A DNA stretch of 64,000 bases from assembly GCA_038232455.1 (NCBI GenBank), contig JBBSHU010000002.1:1-64000 (forward strand), given 5' to 3'. A program made the translations under genes and the position numbers. Positions 41,262-49,407 of the stretch are shown here, in pieces (position 1 is the first letter of the stretch; each line of letters begins with the position of its first letter). Origin of the DNA: DATAQC01 sp038232455. Its GTDB lineage: Bacteria > Actinomycetota > Acidimicrobiia > Acidimicrobiales > AC-14. The notes beneath the pieces are model-generated. The model did not search any database. It worked only from the letters and a program-made list of their open reading frames with translations, and had not been told where the DNA came from.

Positions 41262-42521
41262 GTGGCACCGGTGCCTACCCGGCGCGGCTGGGCCATGGTG
41301 GTCGGCGCCGCGACCCTGCTCGCCACCGGCCGGGTGTTCGGCATCTTCGAGTTGTTCGTCCTGGGTACCGGCGCGGCCGGCCTGGCAATCGTCGGGGCGG
41401 TCACCGTGCTCCGACGTCAGGTCGACCTCGACGCGAGCCGGAGCGTTCACCCGGCCCGCATCCACGTGGGCGCCGACAGCCGGGTGGAGTTGTCCGTCAC
41501 CAATCGGGCTCACCGCATGTCACCCGTGGTCGCCGTGCGAGACACCGTCGCCCTGGTGCCACCGTCCGGCGGGTCCGCCGACGCCACCGCCGACTCCCGG
41601 ATAACGGGCCGCCGGCGCCAGGCCCGGTTCCTGCTCGCTCCTCTCGCCGCCGGCCAGCAGAACCGGGCCAGCTACCGGCTTCCCGCCGAACGTCGGGGCA
41701 TCTTCGTCATCGGCCCCCTGCGGGCCGAGGTGAACGACGTCTTCGGACTGTGGTCGAAGGTCACGACGATCGCCCCCTCGATCGAGCTCACCGTCTACCC
41801 GGCGGTGGAAGTGCTGGCGTCGGCGATGCACTCCCAGGGCGACGACCCCACCTCGGGCGCCCCCCGGCCGGCCAGCGTCGGACCAACCGGCGAAGACCTG
41901 TACGGCCTGCGCCCGTACGAGGTGGGCGACGATCTGCGCCGGGTGCACTGGCCCTCCACCGCCCGCACGGGTGAGCTCGTGGTCCGCCAGCTCGAGCTGC
42001 CATGGCAGGGACGGGCGACCGTGCTCCTCGACGTCCGGGCCACCGCGCATACCGACGCCACCCTCGAGGCGGCCGTGTCGGCAGCGGCGAGCATCCTGGC
42101 CGCCGCTTGGGCGGAGGGGGCGCTCGTGCGCCTGACCACCACTGACGGTACCGACTCCGGTTTCGCCGCCGGTCACACCCATTACGAGGCCGTCATGGAG
42201 CATCTGGCCGTGGTCGGACCAGGACGAGCCGATGGCCTCGAGGCGGTGGTGGGTGGGCTGCACCGGGCCGGCAACGGGGGCAGCCTCACCGTCGTCACCA
42301 CTGCGGCGGCCCCCGGTGGCGACCTCGACGGGATGGCCGGCCTGCACGGCCGCTTCGCCACTCCCACCATCGTGGTGGTCGACACTCCGGCCGCCCCGAT
42401 GGCTCCGGCGCCGCCGCCGATGGGTGCGACCCTCCTGCGGGTCACGGCAGGCAGCGCGTTGGCTCCGATCTGGAACCGGGTGTTCGCCGGCACGTTCCTC
42501 AGGGCATCGAGTTGGCAGTGA
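41262..42521 (+). CDS. DUF58 protein
   Basis: A 419-residue DUF58 protein. Two N-terminal membrane helices (about 8-45), a beta-rich part (RSVHPARIHVGADSRVELSV) and the DUF58 core GEDLYGLRPYEVGDDLRRVHWPSTARTGELVVRQ are visible. It is a vWA-like fold commonly paired with MoxR. I use the GTG at 41262; another in-frame GTG at 41271 is close. It overlaps the transglutaminase gene by 4 bases (GTGA). Confidence 0.92.
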   Translation: MAPVPTRRGWAMVVGAATLLATGRVFGIFELFVLGTGAAGLAIVGAVTVLRRQVDLDASRSVHPARIHVGADSRVELSVTNRAHRMSPVVAVRDTVALVPPSGGSADATADSRITGRRRQARFLLAPLAAGQQNRASYRLPAERRGIFVIGPLRAEVNDVFGLWSKVTTIAPSIELTVYPAVEVLASAMHSQGDDPTSGAPRPASVGPTGEDLYGLRPYEVGDDLRRVHWPSTARTGELVVRQLELPWQGRATVLLDVRATAHTDATLEAAVSAAASILAAAWAEGALVRLTTTDGTDSGFAAGHTHYEAVMEHLAVVGPGRADGLEAVVGGLHRAGNGGSLTVVTTAAAPGGDLDGMAGLHGRFATPTIVVVDTPAAPMAPAPPPMGATLLRVTAGSALAPIWNRVFAGTFLRASSWQ

Positions 42522-44863
42522 GCTCCCGCCCCAGGAGTGACGGCGCCCCCCGGCCCGCCTTGGCCCCCACGGCCGCAGAGATGGCTCTCACCGCCGTGAC
42601 CGCGGCTGCCGTCGTGGGCCTGGCCCGCCTGTTCACCGACACGTCGTTCATCGTGCCGATGCTCGTGGTGGTGGCCGTCGGGCACGGGCTGGCGGTCGTC
42701 CTGCGCCGGGTGGGGGTCGGCCTCGCCGGCGCCGCCCTGCTGTCGGGAATCGGCCTTTTCGTCACCCTGGGTTGGGTGATAGAGCCCCAGACCCTCACCT
42801 TCGGCCTGCCCCTCGGCCCCACATGGCACGCCATGCGGGTCGACCTCGCTTCGGCCGCCGACCTCTTCAACCAGGTCCGGGCGCCCACCCCGGCCATCCG
42901 CGGGTTCGTCCTGGCCTGCGCGGCCGTCGCCTGGGCGATGGCCTTCGCCGCCGACATGTTCGCCTTCCGGGCCCGGGCCCGCTTCGAAGCACTCGTGCCG
43001 TCGTTCGTACTGTTCCTCTTCGGGGCCGTGCTCGGTGCCGATCGCCTTCGCCTGGCTTCGGCCGGTTTGTACCTGGCCGCCGTACTTGTCTTCTTCGTGC
43101 TGGCCGACCCCCTGGGCCGGACAGGGCCGGCCTGGTTCGGCGGCCGGACGGGTGCCGGAGGCCGGGCCCTGGCCCGCTCCGGGCTGATCACCTCGCTGGT
43201 CGTGGTGGTGGCCACGCTGGTCGTTGCCCCCCGCCTGCCCGGCGCCCACGCCACCGGAGTGGTCGCCCTGAAAAAGGGGTCCGACAACGGGTCGGGTTCC
43301 CGGGTGACGGTGAGCCCCCTCGTCGACATCCGGGCCCGGCTGGTCGACCCATCGGGCACGGAATTGTTCTCGGTGAGCAGCGACATTGCCACCTACTGGC
43401 GCCTCACCTCCCTCGAGCGCTTCGACGGCAGAATCTGGTCGTCGGTCGGGAGCTACGAGCCCGCCAAGGGTCGCCTTCCCGCCGGCGTCCCCTCCCGGTC
43501 GGCTGCCCAGACCCTGGTGCAACAGTTCGACGTCGCCGCCCTGTCGGCCATCTGGCTTCCTGCCGCCTACCGGCCCGAGCGCCTCGACGGCATCGGCGGT
43601 GTTCGCTTCGACCCCGACTCGGCCAGCCTCCTGACCGAGGCGGCCAGCGCCAACGGGCTCCACTATGCCGTCGAATCGTCGCTGCCCCGCCTCACCGCCG
43701 ATGACCTGGCCACCGCGTCATCGGCACTCTCCGCCGGCCAGGCCCCCCGCTACCTCGACCTGCCGTCGGACTTCCCCGCACCCGTCCGCCTCGAAGCCCA
43801 GCGGGTAACGACCGGCGATGCCGCCACCTGTGAGCTCCTCTCCTGCTCAGCCGAGGAATCGTCGACCGGACAGCTGACGCCGTTCCATCAGGCCCGGGCC
43901 CTCCAGGACTGGTTCCGGACCAACTTCACCTACGACCTGAACGTGCCCCCCGGTCACGATGACTCGGCCATCCAGAGGTTCCTCAGGGTCAAAGCGGGCT
44001 ACTGCGAGCAGTTTGCCGGCACCTTCGCAGCCATGGCCCGCTCGATCGGTCTCCCCAGCCGCGTCGCCGTCGGCTTCACCTCCGGCACCCTCGGGAGCGA
44101 CCGGCGCTACCACATCACCGGCCGGGAGGCCCACGCCTGGCCCGAGGTGTACCTGGCCCCCTACGGGTGGGTGTCGTTCGAGCCCACCCCCGGCCGAGTC
44201 CACCCGGGAACCGAGGCCTACACCGGCGTCGGCGCCACCGCTCCGACCACCGGCGCCGAACAACCGGCCGCCCCCGCCACCACTCCCCCGGTCACCGCCG
44301 CCCCGGCGGCCGGCCAATCTGCTCCCACCACCGTCGCTCCCTCTCCGACCGGCGCCGAACGCCGATCCCCGGCGAAGCGGCCGGGCTGGCCCTTCCCGGC
44401 CACTGTGGGGCTGGTCCTGTTGGCGGTCGCGGCCTACCTGGGCGGGGTCCCTCTGGCCTACCAGATGCGCCAGTCCCGTCGGCGGGCCCGGGCAGCCACG
44501 CCCACGGACCGCGTGCTGCTGGCATGGTCGGAGGCCGAGGAGGACCTGGCTCGCGCCGGCATCGGCCAGCGCCCGGCGGAGACGGCCGCCGAGTTCGCCG
44601 CGCGCGCCCGCTCGGGGCTGCCTGCCACCTCGGCCGGGTCGGCCATGTTCGAGCTTGCCGGCCAGCTCTCCTCGGCCGCCTACTCCCCCGCGGGCGCCGA
44701 CGAGACCGCCGCCCACCGGGCCGAATCCGCCGCCGCTACCGTCCGCACCGCAGTGCGCGCCGATGTGGGCCCGGTAGCCAGGACCCTGTGGTCACTCGAC
44801 CCGAGGCCCCTCGTGAAGGCAGTCGATCGGGCCCGGAAATCGCCGCGGGCCCCAGGTGACTAG
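42518..44863 (+). CDS. Transglutaminase-like membrane protein (TgpA type)
   Basis: A 781-residue protein: an N-terminal block of about six membrane helices (residues 20-220), an extracytoplasmic DUF3488-type region, a transglutaminase/protease-like domain, then another helix (about 625-647) and a cytoplasmic DUF4129-like tail. The catalytic Cys 496 is in KAGYCEQFAG and His 539 in GREAHAWPEVYL; the third position is in WVSFEPTPG, with Glu where many enzymes have Asp, as is usual in this group. A Pro/Ala/Thr-rich linker separates the catalytic domain from the last helix. MoxR-DUF58-TgpA operons are widespread, but their substrates are unknown. Confidence 0.93.
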   Translation: MSSRPRSDGAPRPALAPTAAEMALTAVTAAAVVGLARLFTDTSFIVPMLVVVAVGHGLAVVLRRVGVGLAGAALLSGIGLFVTLGWVIEPQTLTFGLPLGPTWHAMRVDLASAADLFNQVRAPTPAIRGFVLACAAVAWAMAFAADMFAFRARARFEALVPSFVLFLFGAVLGADRLRLASAGLYLAAVLVFFVLADPLGRTGPAWFGGRTGAGGRALARSGLITSLVVVVATLVVAPRLPGAHATGVVALKKGSDNGSGSRVTVSPLVDIRARLVDPSGTELFSVSSDIATYWRLTSLERFDGRIWSSVGSYEPAKGRLPAGVPSRSAAQTLVQQFDVAALSAIWLPAAYRPERLDGIGGVRFDPDSASLLTEAASANGLHYAVESSLPRLTADDLATASSALSAGQAPRYLDLPSDFPAPVRLEAQRVTTGDAATCELLSCSAEESSTGQLTPFHQARALQDWFRTNFTYDLNVPPGHDDSAIQRFLRVKAGYCEQFAGTFAAMARSIGLPSRVAVGFTSGTLGSDRRYHITGREAHAWPEVYLAPYGWVSFEPTPGRVHPGTEAYTGVGATAPTTGAEQPAAPATTPPVTAAPAAGQSAPTTVAPSPTGAERRSPAKRPGWPFPATVGLVLLAVAAYLGGVPLAYQMRQSRRRARAATPTDRVLLAWSEAEEDLARAGIGQRPAETAAEFAARARSGLPATSAGSAMFELAGQLSSAAYSPAGADETAAHRAESAAATVRTAVRADVGPVARTLWSLDPRPLVKAVDRARKSPRAPGD

Positions 44864-45234
44864 TCCTCGCGCTTGAACCGCTTCCTGATGCGCTTGCCGG
44901 CGTCGCCCATGCTCTCGCGCAGGTTGTGGGTCTTCATGGTGTCGGACACCTGACGCCAACCGGCCCGACCCATCTTGCGCAGGTTGCGCTCGAAGATCAC
45001 CGCCGAACCGAGCATGACGAGGAAGCCGACGAATCCCAGGATCAGCGACGAGGCGAAGGCGACGAGGAGCAGCACGAAGCCGCAGACAAAGCCGAGCGTG
45101 GCCCATTTGAGGTTGCGCCCGGCGTGGCGGTACAGCGTGGTCTTCCCGACCTCACGCGCGAAGGCAGGATCGCTCTCATAGAACTGCTGCTCAATCTCGT
45201 GGAGGATCCGTTGCTCGTCCTCGGAAAGCGGCAC
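44860..45234 (-). CDS. DUF3040 membrane protein
   Basis: A 124-residue DUF3040 protein, an actinobacterial family. The N-terminal PLSEDEQRILHEIEQQFYESDP is the diagnostic segment, followed by two membrane helices (about 45-85) and a basic C-terminal tail. Function unknown. The start is the GTG at 45234, giving the family opening with a ribosome site (GAGAGGG) six bases upstream; a longer version is not supported. Its stop codon overlaps that of the transglutaminase gene by 4 bases. Confidence 0.88.
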   Translation of the reverse strand: MPLSEDEQRILHEIEQQFYESDPAFAREVGKTTLYRHAGRNLKWATLGFVCGFVLLLVAFASSLILGFVGFLVMLGSAVIFERNLRKMGRAGWRQVSDTMKTHNLRESMGDAGKRIRKRFKRED

Positions 45235-45333
45235 GCCTACCCTCTCAACAATCCTGCTCCTTCGCAGGGGCCAATCTTCGCACAGCACGACATGCTCAAC
45301 AACGCGGTGAGACGACGAATCTGCCTTCCCAGA

Positions 45334-46596
45334 CTAGACCTGCGGTCCCCATTGCTGGTCCCCCCCGCGCCGGACCTCCAAACCTTTGTCACCGACGAGC
45401 GATGCCGGCCCCACGGCCCGGTCGCCGAAGCGGACGCGAACCTGGTCGACGGCCCTGGCCACGCCCTCCCGACGGTCCCCGGCGGCCAGGACCTCCTCGA
45501 GGCCGAGTTGGCGCCCCCGGGCCGCCATCAGGTTGGACGCGCTGACGCCCAGGAGCCGCACCCCGGGTGACACGTCGATGCCGGCCAGGAGAACGAGGGC
45601 GGCGTCGACGAGCGCAGGACCGGTGTCGAGCCCGTCCGCCTCGGTGTGGGACCGGGTGATGGTGCGAAAGTCCCCGAAACGGACCTTCAAGGTCACCGTC
45701 CGACCCGAAAGCCCGGCGCTGCGCAGGCGGCTGGCGACGGCGTCGGACAGCCGCACCACCTCTCGACGGAGGACATCGGGGTCGCGATGGTCGCGCGGGT
45801 AGGTCTCCTCGTGGCCGACGGACTTGGCCGCCCGGTCGGCCACGACCGGTCGAGGATCGCGGTTGTGGGCCAGATCGTGCAGGGACCTCCCTGACGCCTG
45901 CCCAACGGCACAGATCAGGGTGTCGAGGGGAAGCGCGGCCAAGTCGCCGACCGTCCTGATCCCGAAACGCTCGAGGCGGCGGCGGGTGGCCGGGCCCACG
46001 CCCCAGAGAGCGCCCACCGGGTGGGCGTGCAAGAAGGCCAGCTCCTCGTCGGCGACCACCACCTTCACGCCCAGCCCCGGCAGGGGCCCGGCCATCGACG
46101 GTGTGGGCTTGGCCGCCTCCGATGCCAACTTGGCCAGCAATTTCGTCGTGGCCACCCCCACCGACGACCACAACCCGGTCTCGTCGTGGATCCGGGCCCG
46201 GAGCTGCACGGCGATCTCCGGCCCCGACCCCCACAGTCGGCGCACCGAGGAGACGTCGAGGAAGGCCTCGTCGAGGGAGATCCCCTCGACGAAGGGGGTG
46301 AACGAGGTGAGAACGGCATGGAGACGCCGGCTGTAGTCGGCGTAGATGTCGTGGCGACCGGCGAGGAAGACGGCATGGGGACAGAGGCGCCGGGCCCGGG
46401 CCGACGGCATCGCCGAGTGCACCCCGTAGGCCCGGGCCTCGGAGGACGCCGCCGCCACCACCCCCCGGCTCCCGGTGCCGCCCACGACCACTGCCTTGCC
46501 CACGAGGCTCGGGTCGGCCAGCACCTCGACGGCGGCGAAGAAGGCGTCGAGGTCGACGTGGAGGATCGACGGCTCCCGGCGTGGAGGACCGACCAT
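45334..46596 (-). CDS. dinB: DNA polymerase IV (DinB)
   Basis: A 420-residue Y-family translesion polymerase. The metal-binding Asp 15 (HVDLDAFFAAVE) and the catalytic SLDEAFLDV with Asp 109-Glu 110 are present, then a helix-hairpin-helix (LWGVGPATRRRL) and little-finger domain. It lacks a clear beta-clamp motif at the extreme C terminus, where GPQV ends. The ATG at 46596 is 7 bases after a TAGGCT box, predicting a leaderless mRNA. Confidence 0.95.
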   Translation of the reverse strand: MVGPPRREPSILHVDLDAFFAAVEVLADPSLVGKAVVVGGTGSRGVVAAASSEARAYGVHSAMPSARARRLCPHAVFLAGRHDIYADYSRRLHAVLTSFTPFVEGISLDEAFLDVSSVRRLWGSGPEIAVQLRARIHDETGLWSSVGVATTKLLAKLASEAAKPTPSMAGPLPGLGVKVVVADEELAFLHAHPVGALWGVGPATRRRLERFGIRTVGDLAALPLDTLICAVGQASGRSLHDLAHNRDPRPVVADRAAKSVGHEETYPRDHRDPDVLRREVVRLSDAVASRLRSAGLSGRTVTLKVRFGDFRTITRSHTEADGLDTGPALVDAALVLLAGIDVSPGVRLLGVSASNLMAARGRQLGLEEVLAAGDRREGVARAVDQVRVRFGDRAVGPASLVGDKGLEVRRGGDQQWGPQV

Positions 46597-46603
46597 CGGG
46601 CCC

Positions 46604-46613
46604 AGCCTACGAT
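46604..46613. promoter_or_regulatory. Overlapping divergent -10 boxes, dinB and the 46620 gene
   Basis: Minus strand TAGGCT (46604-46609) and plus strand TACGAT (46608-46613) overlap by two bases and stand 7 and 6 bases from their start codons. The entire intergenic region is 23 bases, so the two promoters must exclude each other. Confidence 0.5.
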
Positions 46614-46619
46614 TTCCTC

Positions 46620-46964
46620 ATGCCCGACGACGGTCCCGCCGGAGAGTCGAAGCCCCCCCCCGGGCCCACCACCCCGCTCAGGGGGCCGCTCGGGCCCACC
46701 ACCCCGCTCAAGGGGCCGCTCGGGCCCACCGCCCTCCCCGGCGTCGGGGCACGGGTGGTGGCGTTCGTGGTCATCTGTGTGGGCGGTCTTTCCGGCCTGC
46801 TGATCGGGTTAGCTCTTGTCCGGGTGCAGTGCACCGGGGACTGCGACGTGGCGCAGGGGACGGGGGCCCTGGTCGGCGCGGTGGTCTCGGCGATCGGCGT
46901 GGCCGTCATCGCCGTCCTCGTCCTCCGGGCCATGGGCGAATGGCAGGCCGGCGGGAGGGGTTGA
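46620..46964 (+). CDS. Small two-TM protein with repeat-derived N terminus
   Basis: A 114-residue protein. The N-terminal ~45 residues contain TTPLRGPLGP and TTPLKGPLGP, encoded by two tandem copies of the dispersed repeat, and are Pro/Gly-rich. Two membrane helices follow (about 45-65 and 83-106) with a short loop containing two Cys (VQCTGDCDVAQG) that could pair outside the cell. Family unknown. It ends 3 bases before the converging PIG-L gene. The start ATG is 6 bases after a TACGAT box. Confidence 0.72.
   Translation: MPDDGPAGESKPPPGPTTPLRGPLGPTTPLKGPLGPTALPGVGARVVAFVVICVGGLSGLLIGLALVRVQCTGDCDVAQGTGALVGAVVSAIGVAVIAVLVLRAMGEWQAGGRG
46661..46730 (+). repeat. Dispersed 30-bp repeat, two tandem copies (B) plus a partial third
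   Basis: Unit GGGCCCACCACCCCGCTCAG plus GGGGCCGCTC, repeated with an exact 30-base period; the second copy differs at one base (CAAGG for CAGGG) and a third begins at 46721. This is the cleanest example of the element and the reference for its consensus. Confidence 0.8.
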
Positions 46965-46967
46965 CCA

Positions 46968-47681
46968 TCAACCGAGCGTGAGGCGGCGGAAGCCCTCGGC
47001 CAGGTTGGTTCCGCCGGCCCGACCGTCGTCCTCGGCCCGGGCCATGATCACCGCCCGGAGCCACTCCTCGCCCTCGCTGCCGAGCTGGGTCCGGTGACAG
47101 GCCAGAGCCGCCACCTTGGTATCGAGCGCCGAGGCCACGTCGACCCACACGTTGGGGGCCAGGGTCCCCGACAGCAGGACGACAGGTACCGGGTGGGGGG
47201 GACCGGCGTCGGGAAAGTACAGCGGGTTGCCCGCAGCGGGGGCCACGGCGTCGAGGGCGGCCCAGCCCACCATCCGGTGATCGCGGTGGTTGAAATAGGT
47301 GTCCCCGAAGATCACCGCCGTGGGATCGGGGCAGACAACCACGTCCGGACGGACACGACGGATGGCGGCGACGATCAGGGCTCGCACCGGCGCGGTGTTC
47401 TCGATCTCGCCGTCGTCGATGTCGAGTTGCTCGTGGCCGGCCAGACCCAGCACCCGGGCGGCGGCGGTGATCTCGTCGGCCCGCAGGGCGGAGAGCTCGT
47501 CGGGATCGGTGGCCGGGTCAGGTGACCCCTTGTCGCCCCGGGTGCAGGTGAGGGCGTGCACGGCGGCCCCCTCGGCCGCCCACGCGGCCAGGGTTCCCCC
47601 ACAGGAGATCTCCGGGTCGTCGGGGTGGGCATAGATGGCCAGTGCCCTCGTCGGTAGGGTGGAGAACAGCTCGGGTGCCAT
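46968..47681 (-). CDS. PIG-L family N-acetylglucosamine deacetylase (MshB-like)
   Basis: A 237-residue zinc deacetylase of the LmbE/PIG-L family. Zinc ligands are His 19 and Asp 22 (YAHPDDPEISCGG) and the NHRDH motif with His 132 and His 135. In actinobacteria such enzymes include MshB and Mca of mycothiol metabolism; the inositol-phosphatase-family gene next door is in line with a mycothiol-type role, but the family is broad and other de-N-acetylases are possible. The ATG at 47681 is 6 bases after a TACCGT box, predicting a leaderless transcript. Confidence 0.85.
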   Translation of the reverse strand: MAPELFSTLPTRALAIYAHPDDPEISCGGTLAAWAAEGAAVHALTCTRGDKGSPDPATDPDELSALRADEITAAARVLGLAGHEQLDIDDGEIENTAPVRALIVAAIRRVRPDVVVCPDPTAVIFGDTYFNHRDHRMVGWAALDAVAPAAGNPLYFPDAGPPHPVPVVLLSGTLAPNVWVDVASALDTKVAALACHRTQLGSEGEEWLRAVIMARAEDDGRAGGTNLAEGFRRLTLG

Positions 47682-47713
47682 GAGGCGACGGTAGTAGTGC
47701 GTAGGGTCGCCTC
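47682..47713. promoter_or_regulatory. Mirror-symmetric divergent promoter, PIG-L and inositol phosphatase genes
   Basis: The 32-base region is bounded by GAGGCGAC (47682-47689) and GTCGCCTC (47706-47713), a perfect inverted repeat flush against both start codons. Minus TACCGT (47688-47693) and plus TAGGGT (47702-47707) each lie 6 bases from the respective start. Confidence 0.6.
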
Positions 47714-48532
47714 GTGGCCGACCCCTCCGACGCGCCCGACCTGAACACCCTCGTCGACCTCGCGGTTGGCCTGGCCACCGATGCCGGGGCCTTGCTCCTG
47801 AACGGTCGGGCGTCGGTTCGAGCCGATGTCGCCACCAAGACCAGCGCAACCGACATGGTCACCGACATGGACCGGGCGTCGGAGGCCCTGATCGTGGAGG
47901 GCCTGATCCGGGCCCGCCCCGACGACGGGATCCTCGCCGAGGAGGGATCGAGCCGGGACGGGTCGAGCGGCGTGCGCTGGGTCATCGACCCCCTCGACGG
48001 CACTACCAACTACCTCTACGGCCACCCCACCTTCGCCGTGTCGATCGCCGCCGAATTCGACGGCCACACCGTGGTCGGCGTCGTCGCCGCCCCGGGCCAC
48101 GACGAGATGTTCCGAGCCGTCGCCGGCGGTGGCGCGTTCGCCACCGGCGGTCGGTCGTTCGGCGAGGGCCAGCGACTCGTCGTCTCGGGCGCCACCGACC
48201 TGGCCACCTGCCTGGTGGCCACCGGGTTCTCCTATGTGGCCGAACGGCGCACGGCCCAGGGGCGAGTGCTGGGTCGGGTACTGCCCCTCGTCCGCGACGT
48301 CCGCCGCCTGGGAGCCGCCGCCCTCGACCTGTGCTGGGTGGCGTGCGGGCGGGTCGACGCCTACTACGAAGCCGGACTCCAGCCATGGGACCTGGCCGCC
48401 GGCGCCCTCATCGCCGCCGAGGCCGGTGCCGGCGTCGTGGGCCTGGACGGGCCCGTTCCCGGTTCGGGCTCGGTCCTGGCGGCCACGCCCGCCCTGGTCG
48501 ATCCCCTGCGTCAGCTCCTGGACCAACCCTGA
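47714..48532 (+). CDS. Inositol-monophosphatase family enzyme
   Basis: A 272-residue Mg-dependent phosphatase of the IMPase/FBPase/CysQ superfamily. Metal-binding motifs are ILAEEG (Glu 76/77), WVIDPLDGTTNY (Asp 92 and Asp 95) and QPWDLAAGALI near the C terminus. Likely substrates are myo-inositol 1-phosphate or histidinol phosphate. Starts with GTG at 47714. Its divergent partner is the PIG-L deacetylase; both could serve inositol-linked (mycothiol or phosphatidylinositol) metabolism, but that link is inference. Confidence 0.9.
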   Translation: MADPSDAPDLNTLVDLAVGLATDAGALLLNGRASVRADVATKTSATDMVTDMDRASEALIVEGLIRARPDDGILAEEGSSRDGSSGVRWVIDPLDGTTNYLYGHPTFAVSIAAEFDGHTVVGVVAAPGHDEMFRAVAGGGAFATGGRSFGEGQRLVVSGATDLATCLVATGFSYVAERRTAQGRVLGRVLPLVRDVRRLGAAALDLCWVACGRVDAYYEAGLQPWDLAAGALIAAEAGAGVVGLDGPVPGSGSVLAATPALVDPLRQLLDQP

Positions 48533-48554
48533 CGGATGCGTGACCCCGCTGGAC

Positions 48555-48592
48555 GCGGCGGGCGTGGTCCGAAGGACCCGGGTGCCCGCCGC
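48555..48592. terminator. Long hairpin between converging genes
   Basis: GCGGCGGGC (48555-48563) pairs with GCCCGCCGC (48584-48592), and an inner GGTCC-GAA-GGACC stem lies at 48566-48578, making a strong hairpin between the inositol-phosphatase and methyltransferase genes. It probably terminates both. Confidence 0.65.
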
Positions 48593-48595
48593 CAG

Positions 48596-49399
48596 TTACA
48601 CAGCCGAACCCGGCCACCACAGGGCCACCACCTCCCTGAACCCCAGCTCGGCATCGGCCGGCAGGAGGGCGTCGACCTCGGGGTCACGCTCGGGCGATAG
48701 ACAAAGGTGGCGTCGGACGAGGCCCACCCACGCGGCCCGGGGGCGGTCGAGTCGGGGTGGGGCGAGAAAGGCTTCCGAGCTCACGTCCAGGCCGGCCTCG
48801 ACCAGCACGGCCACGGCGTCGTCTGCCTTGGGGCCGGTGGGACGGTCGAGGTTGTGGAAGTGCCGCCAGAGCGGGATCTGGCCCGACCGGGGATGGGTGG
48901 AAGTGAGCTCGACGACCACCCGTCGTCGAGCGTGGTCGGTGAGGGCCAGGGCGAAGGGGGCCAGATCGGCCACGTTGTAAAAGACGTGGTTGCACACCAC
49001 CACGTCGGCCGGCGGGACCTGTGCCGACACGTCGGGCCACCGTCCGACCACCTCGACGTGGTCAATGTCCAGCTCGCCGGCCCGGGCCGCGAAGCCGGCC
49101 AGCATCTCCGGGTCGCTGTCGACCGCGATCACCTGCCGGGCCCGGCCGGCTGCGGCCACAGGCAGGCTGGCTGCCCCGCCGCCGGCGCCAACGTCGACCA
49201 TGGTTCCTCCGACGGGCAGAGCCTCCAGGGCTCGACGCCGCGACAGGCTGTCGCTCCCGTCGTCGGGATCGGGGGCCCGGAACAGCGAAGGCTGGAACCC
49301 CCACGGCGACTCCGGAGCGGCGGCGCGGATCTCCGGGGGTATGGCCCAGCCGCCCAGCTGATCGGCCCAACGCTCCGCTGCGGTGGTCACCGACGCCAC
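48596..49399 (-). CDS. Class I SAM-dependent methyltransferase
   Basis: A 267-residue Rossmann methyltransferase. Motif I is MVDVGAGGGAASLPVA, followed by VIAVDSDPEML, then ADVVVCNHVFYNVADL for the active-site region. The substrate is unknown. The start is the GTG at 49399 (MASVTTAAERW), 9 bases after the stop of the restored VOC gene; a GTG at 49390 is also in frame. The open frame continues unbroken upstream into the VOC gene only because of the frameshift there, so the apparent 530-residue VOC-methyltransferase fusion is an artefact. Confidence 0.85.
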   Translation of the reverse strand: MASVTTAAERWADQLGGWAIPPEIRAAAPESPWGFQPSLFRAPDPDDGSDSLSRRRALEALPVGGTMVDVGAGGGAASLPVAAAGRARQVIAVDSDPEMLAGFAARAGELDIDHVEVVGRWPDVSAQVPPADVVVCNHVFYNVADLAPFALALTDHARRRVVVELTSTHPRSGQIPLWRHFHNLDRPTGPKADDAVAVLVEAGLDVSSEAFLAPPRLDRPRAAWVGLVRRHLCLSPERDPEVDALLPADAELGFREVVALWWPGSAV

Positions 49400-49407
49400 G
49401 CTGGGAG

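Noticed and set aside
46968..48532. Full mycothiol biosynthesis locus
   Set aside because: Only a PIG-L deacetylase and an inositol-phosphatase-family gene are present. MshA, MshC and MshD are not in the window, so the pathway is not established here.
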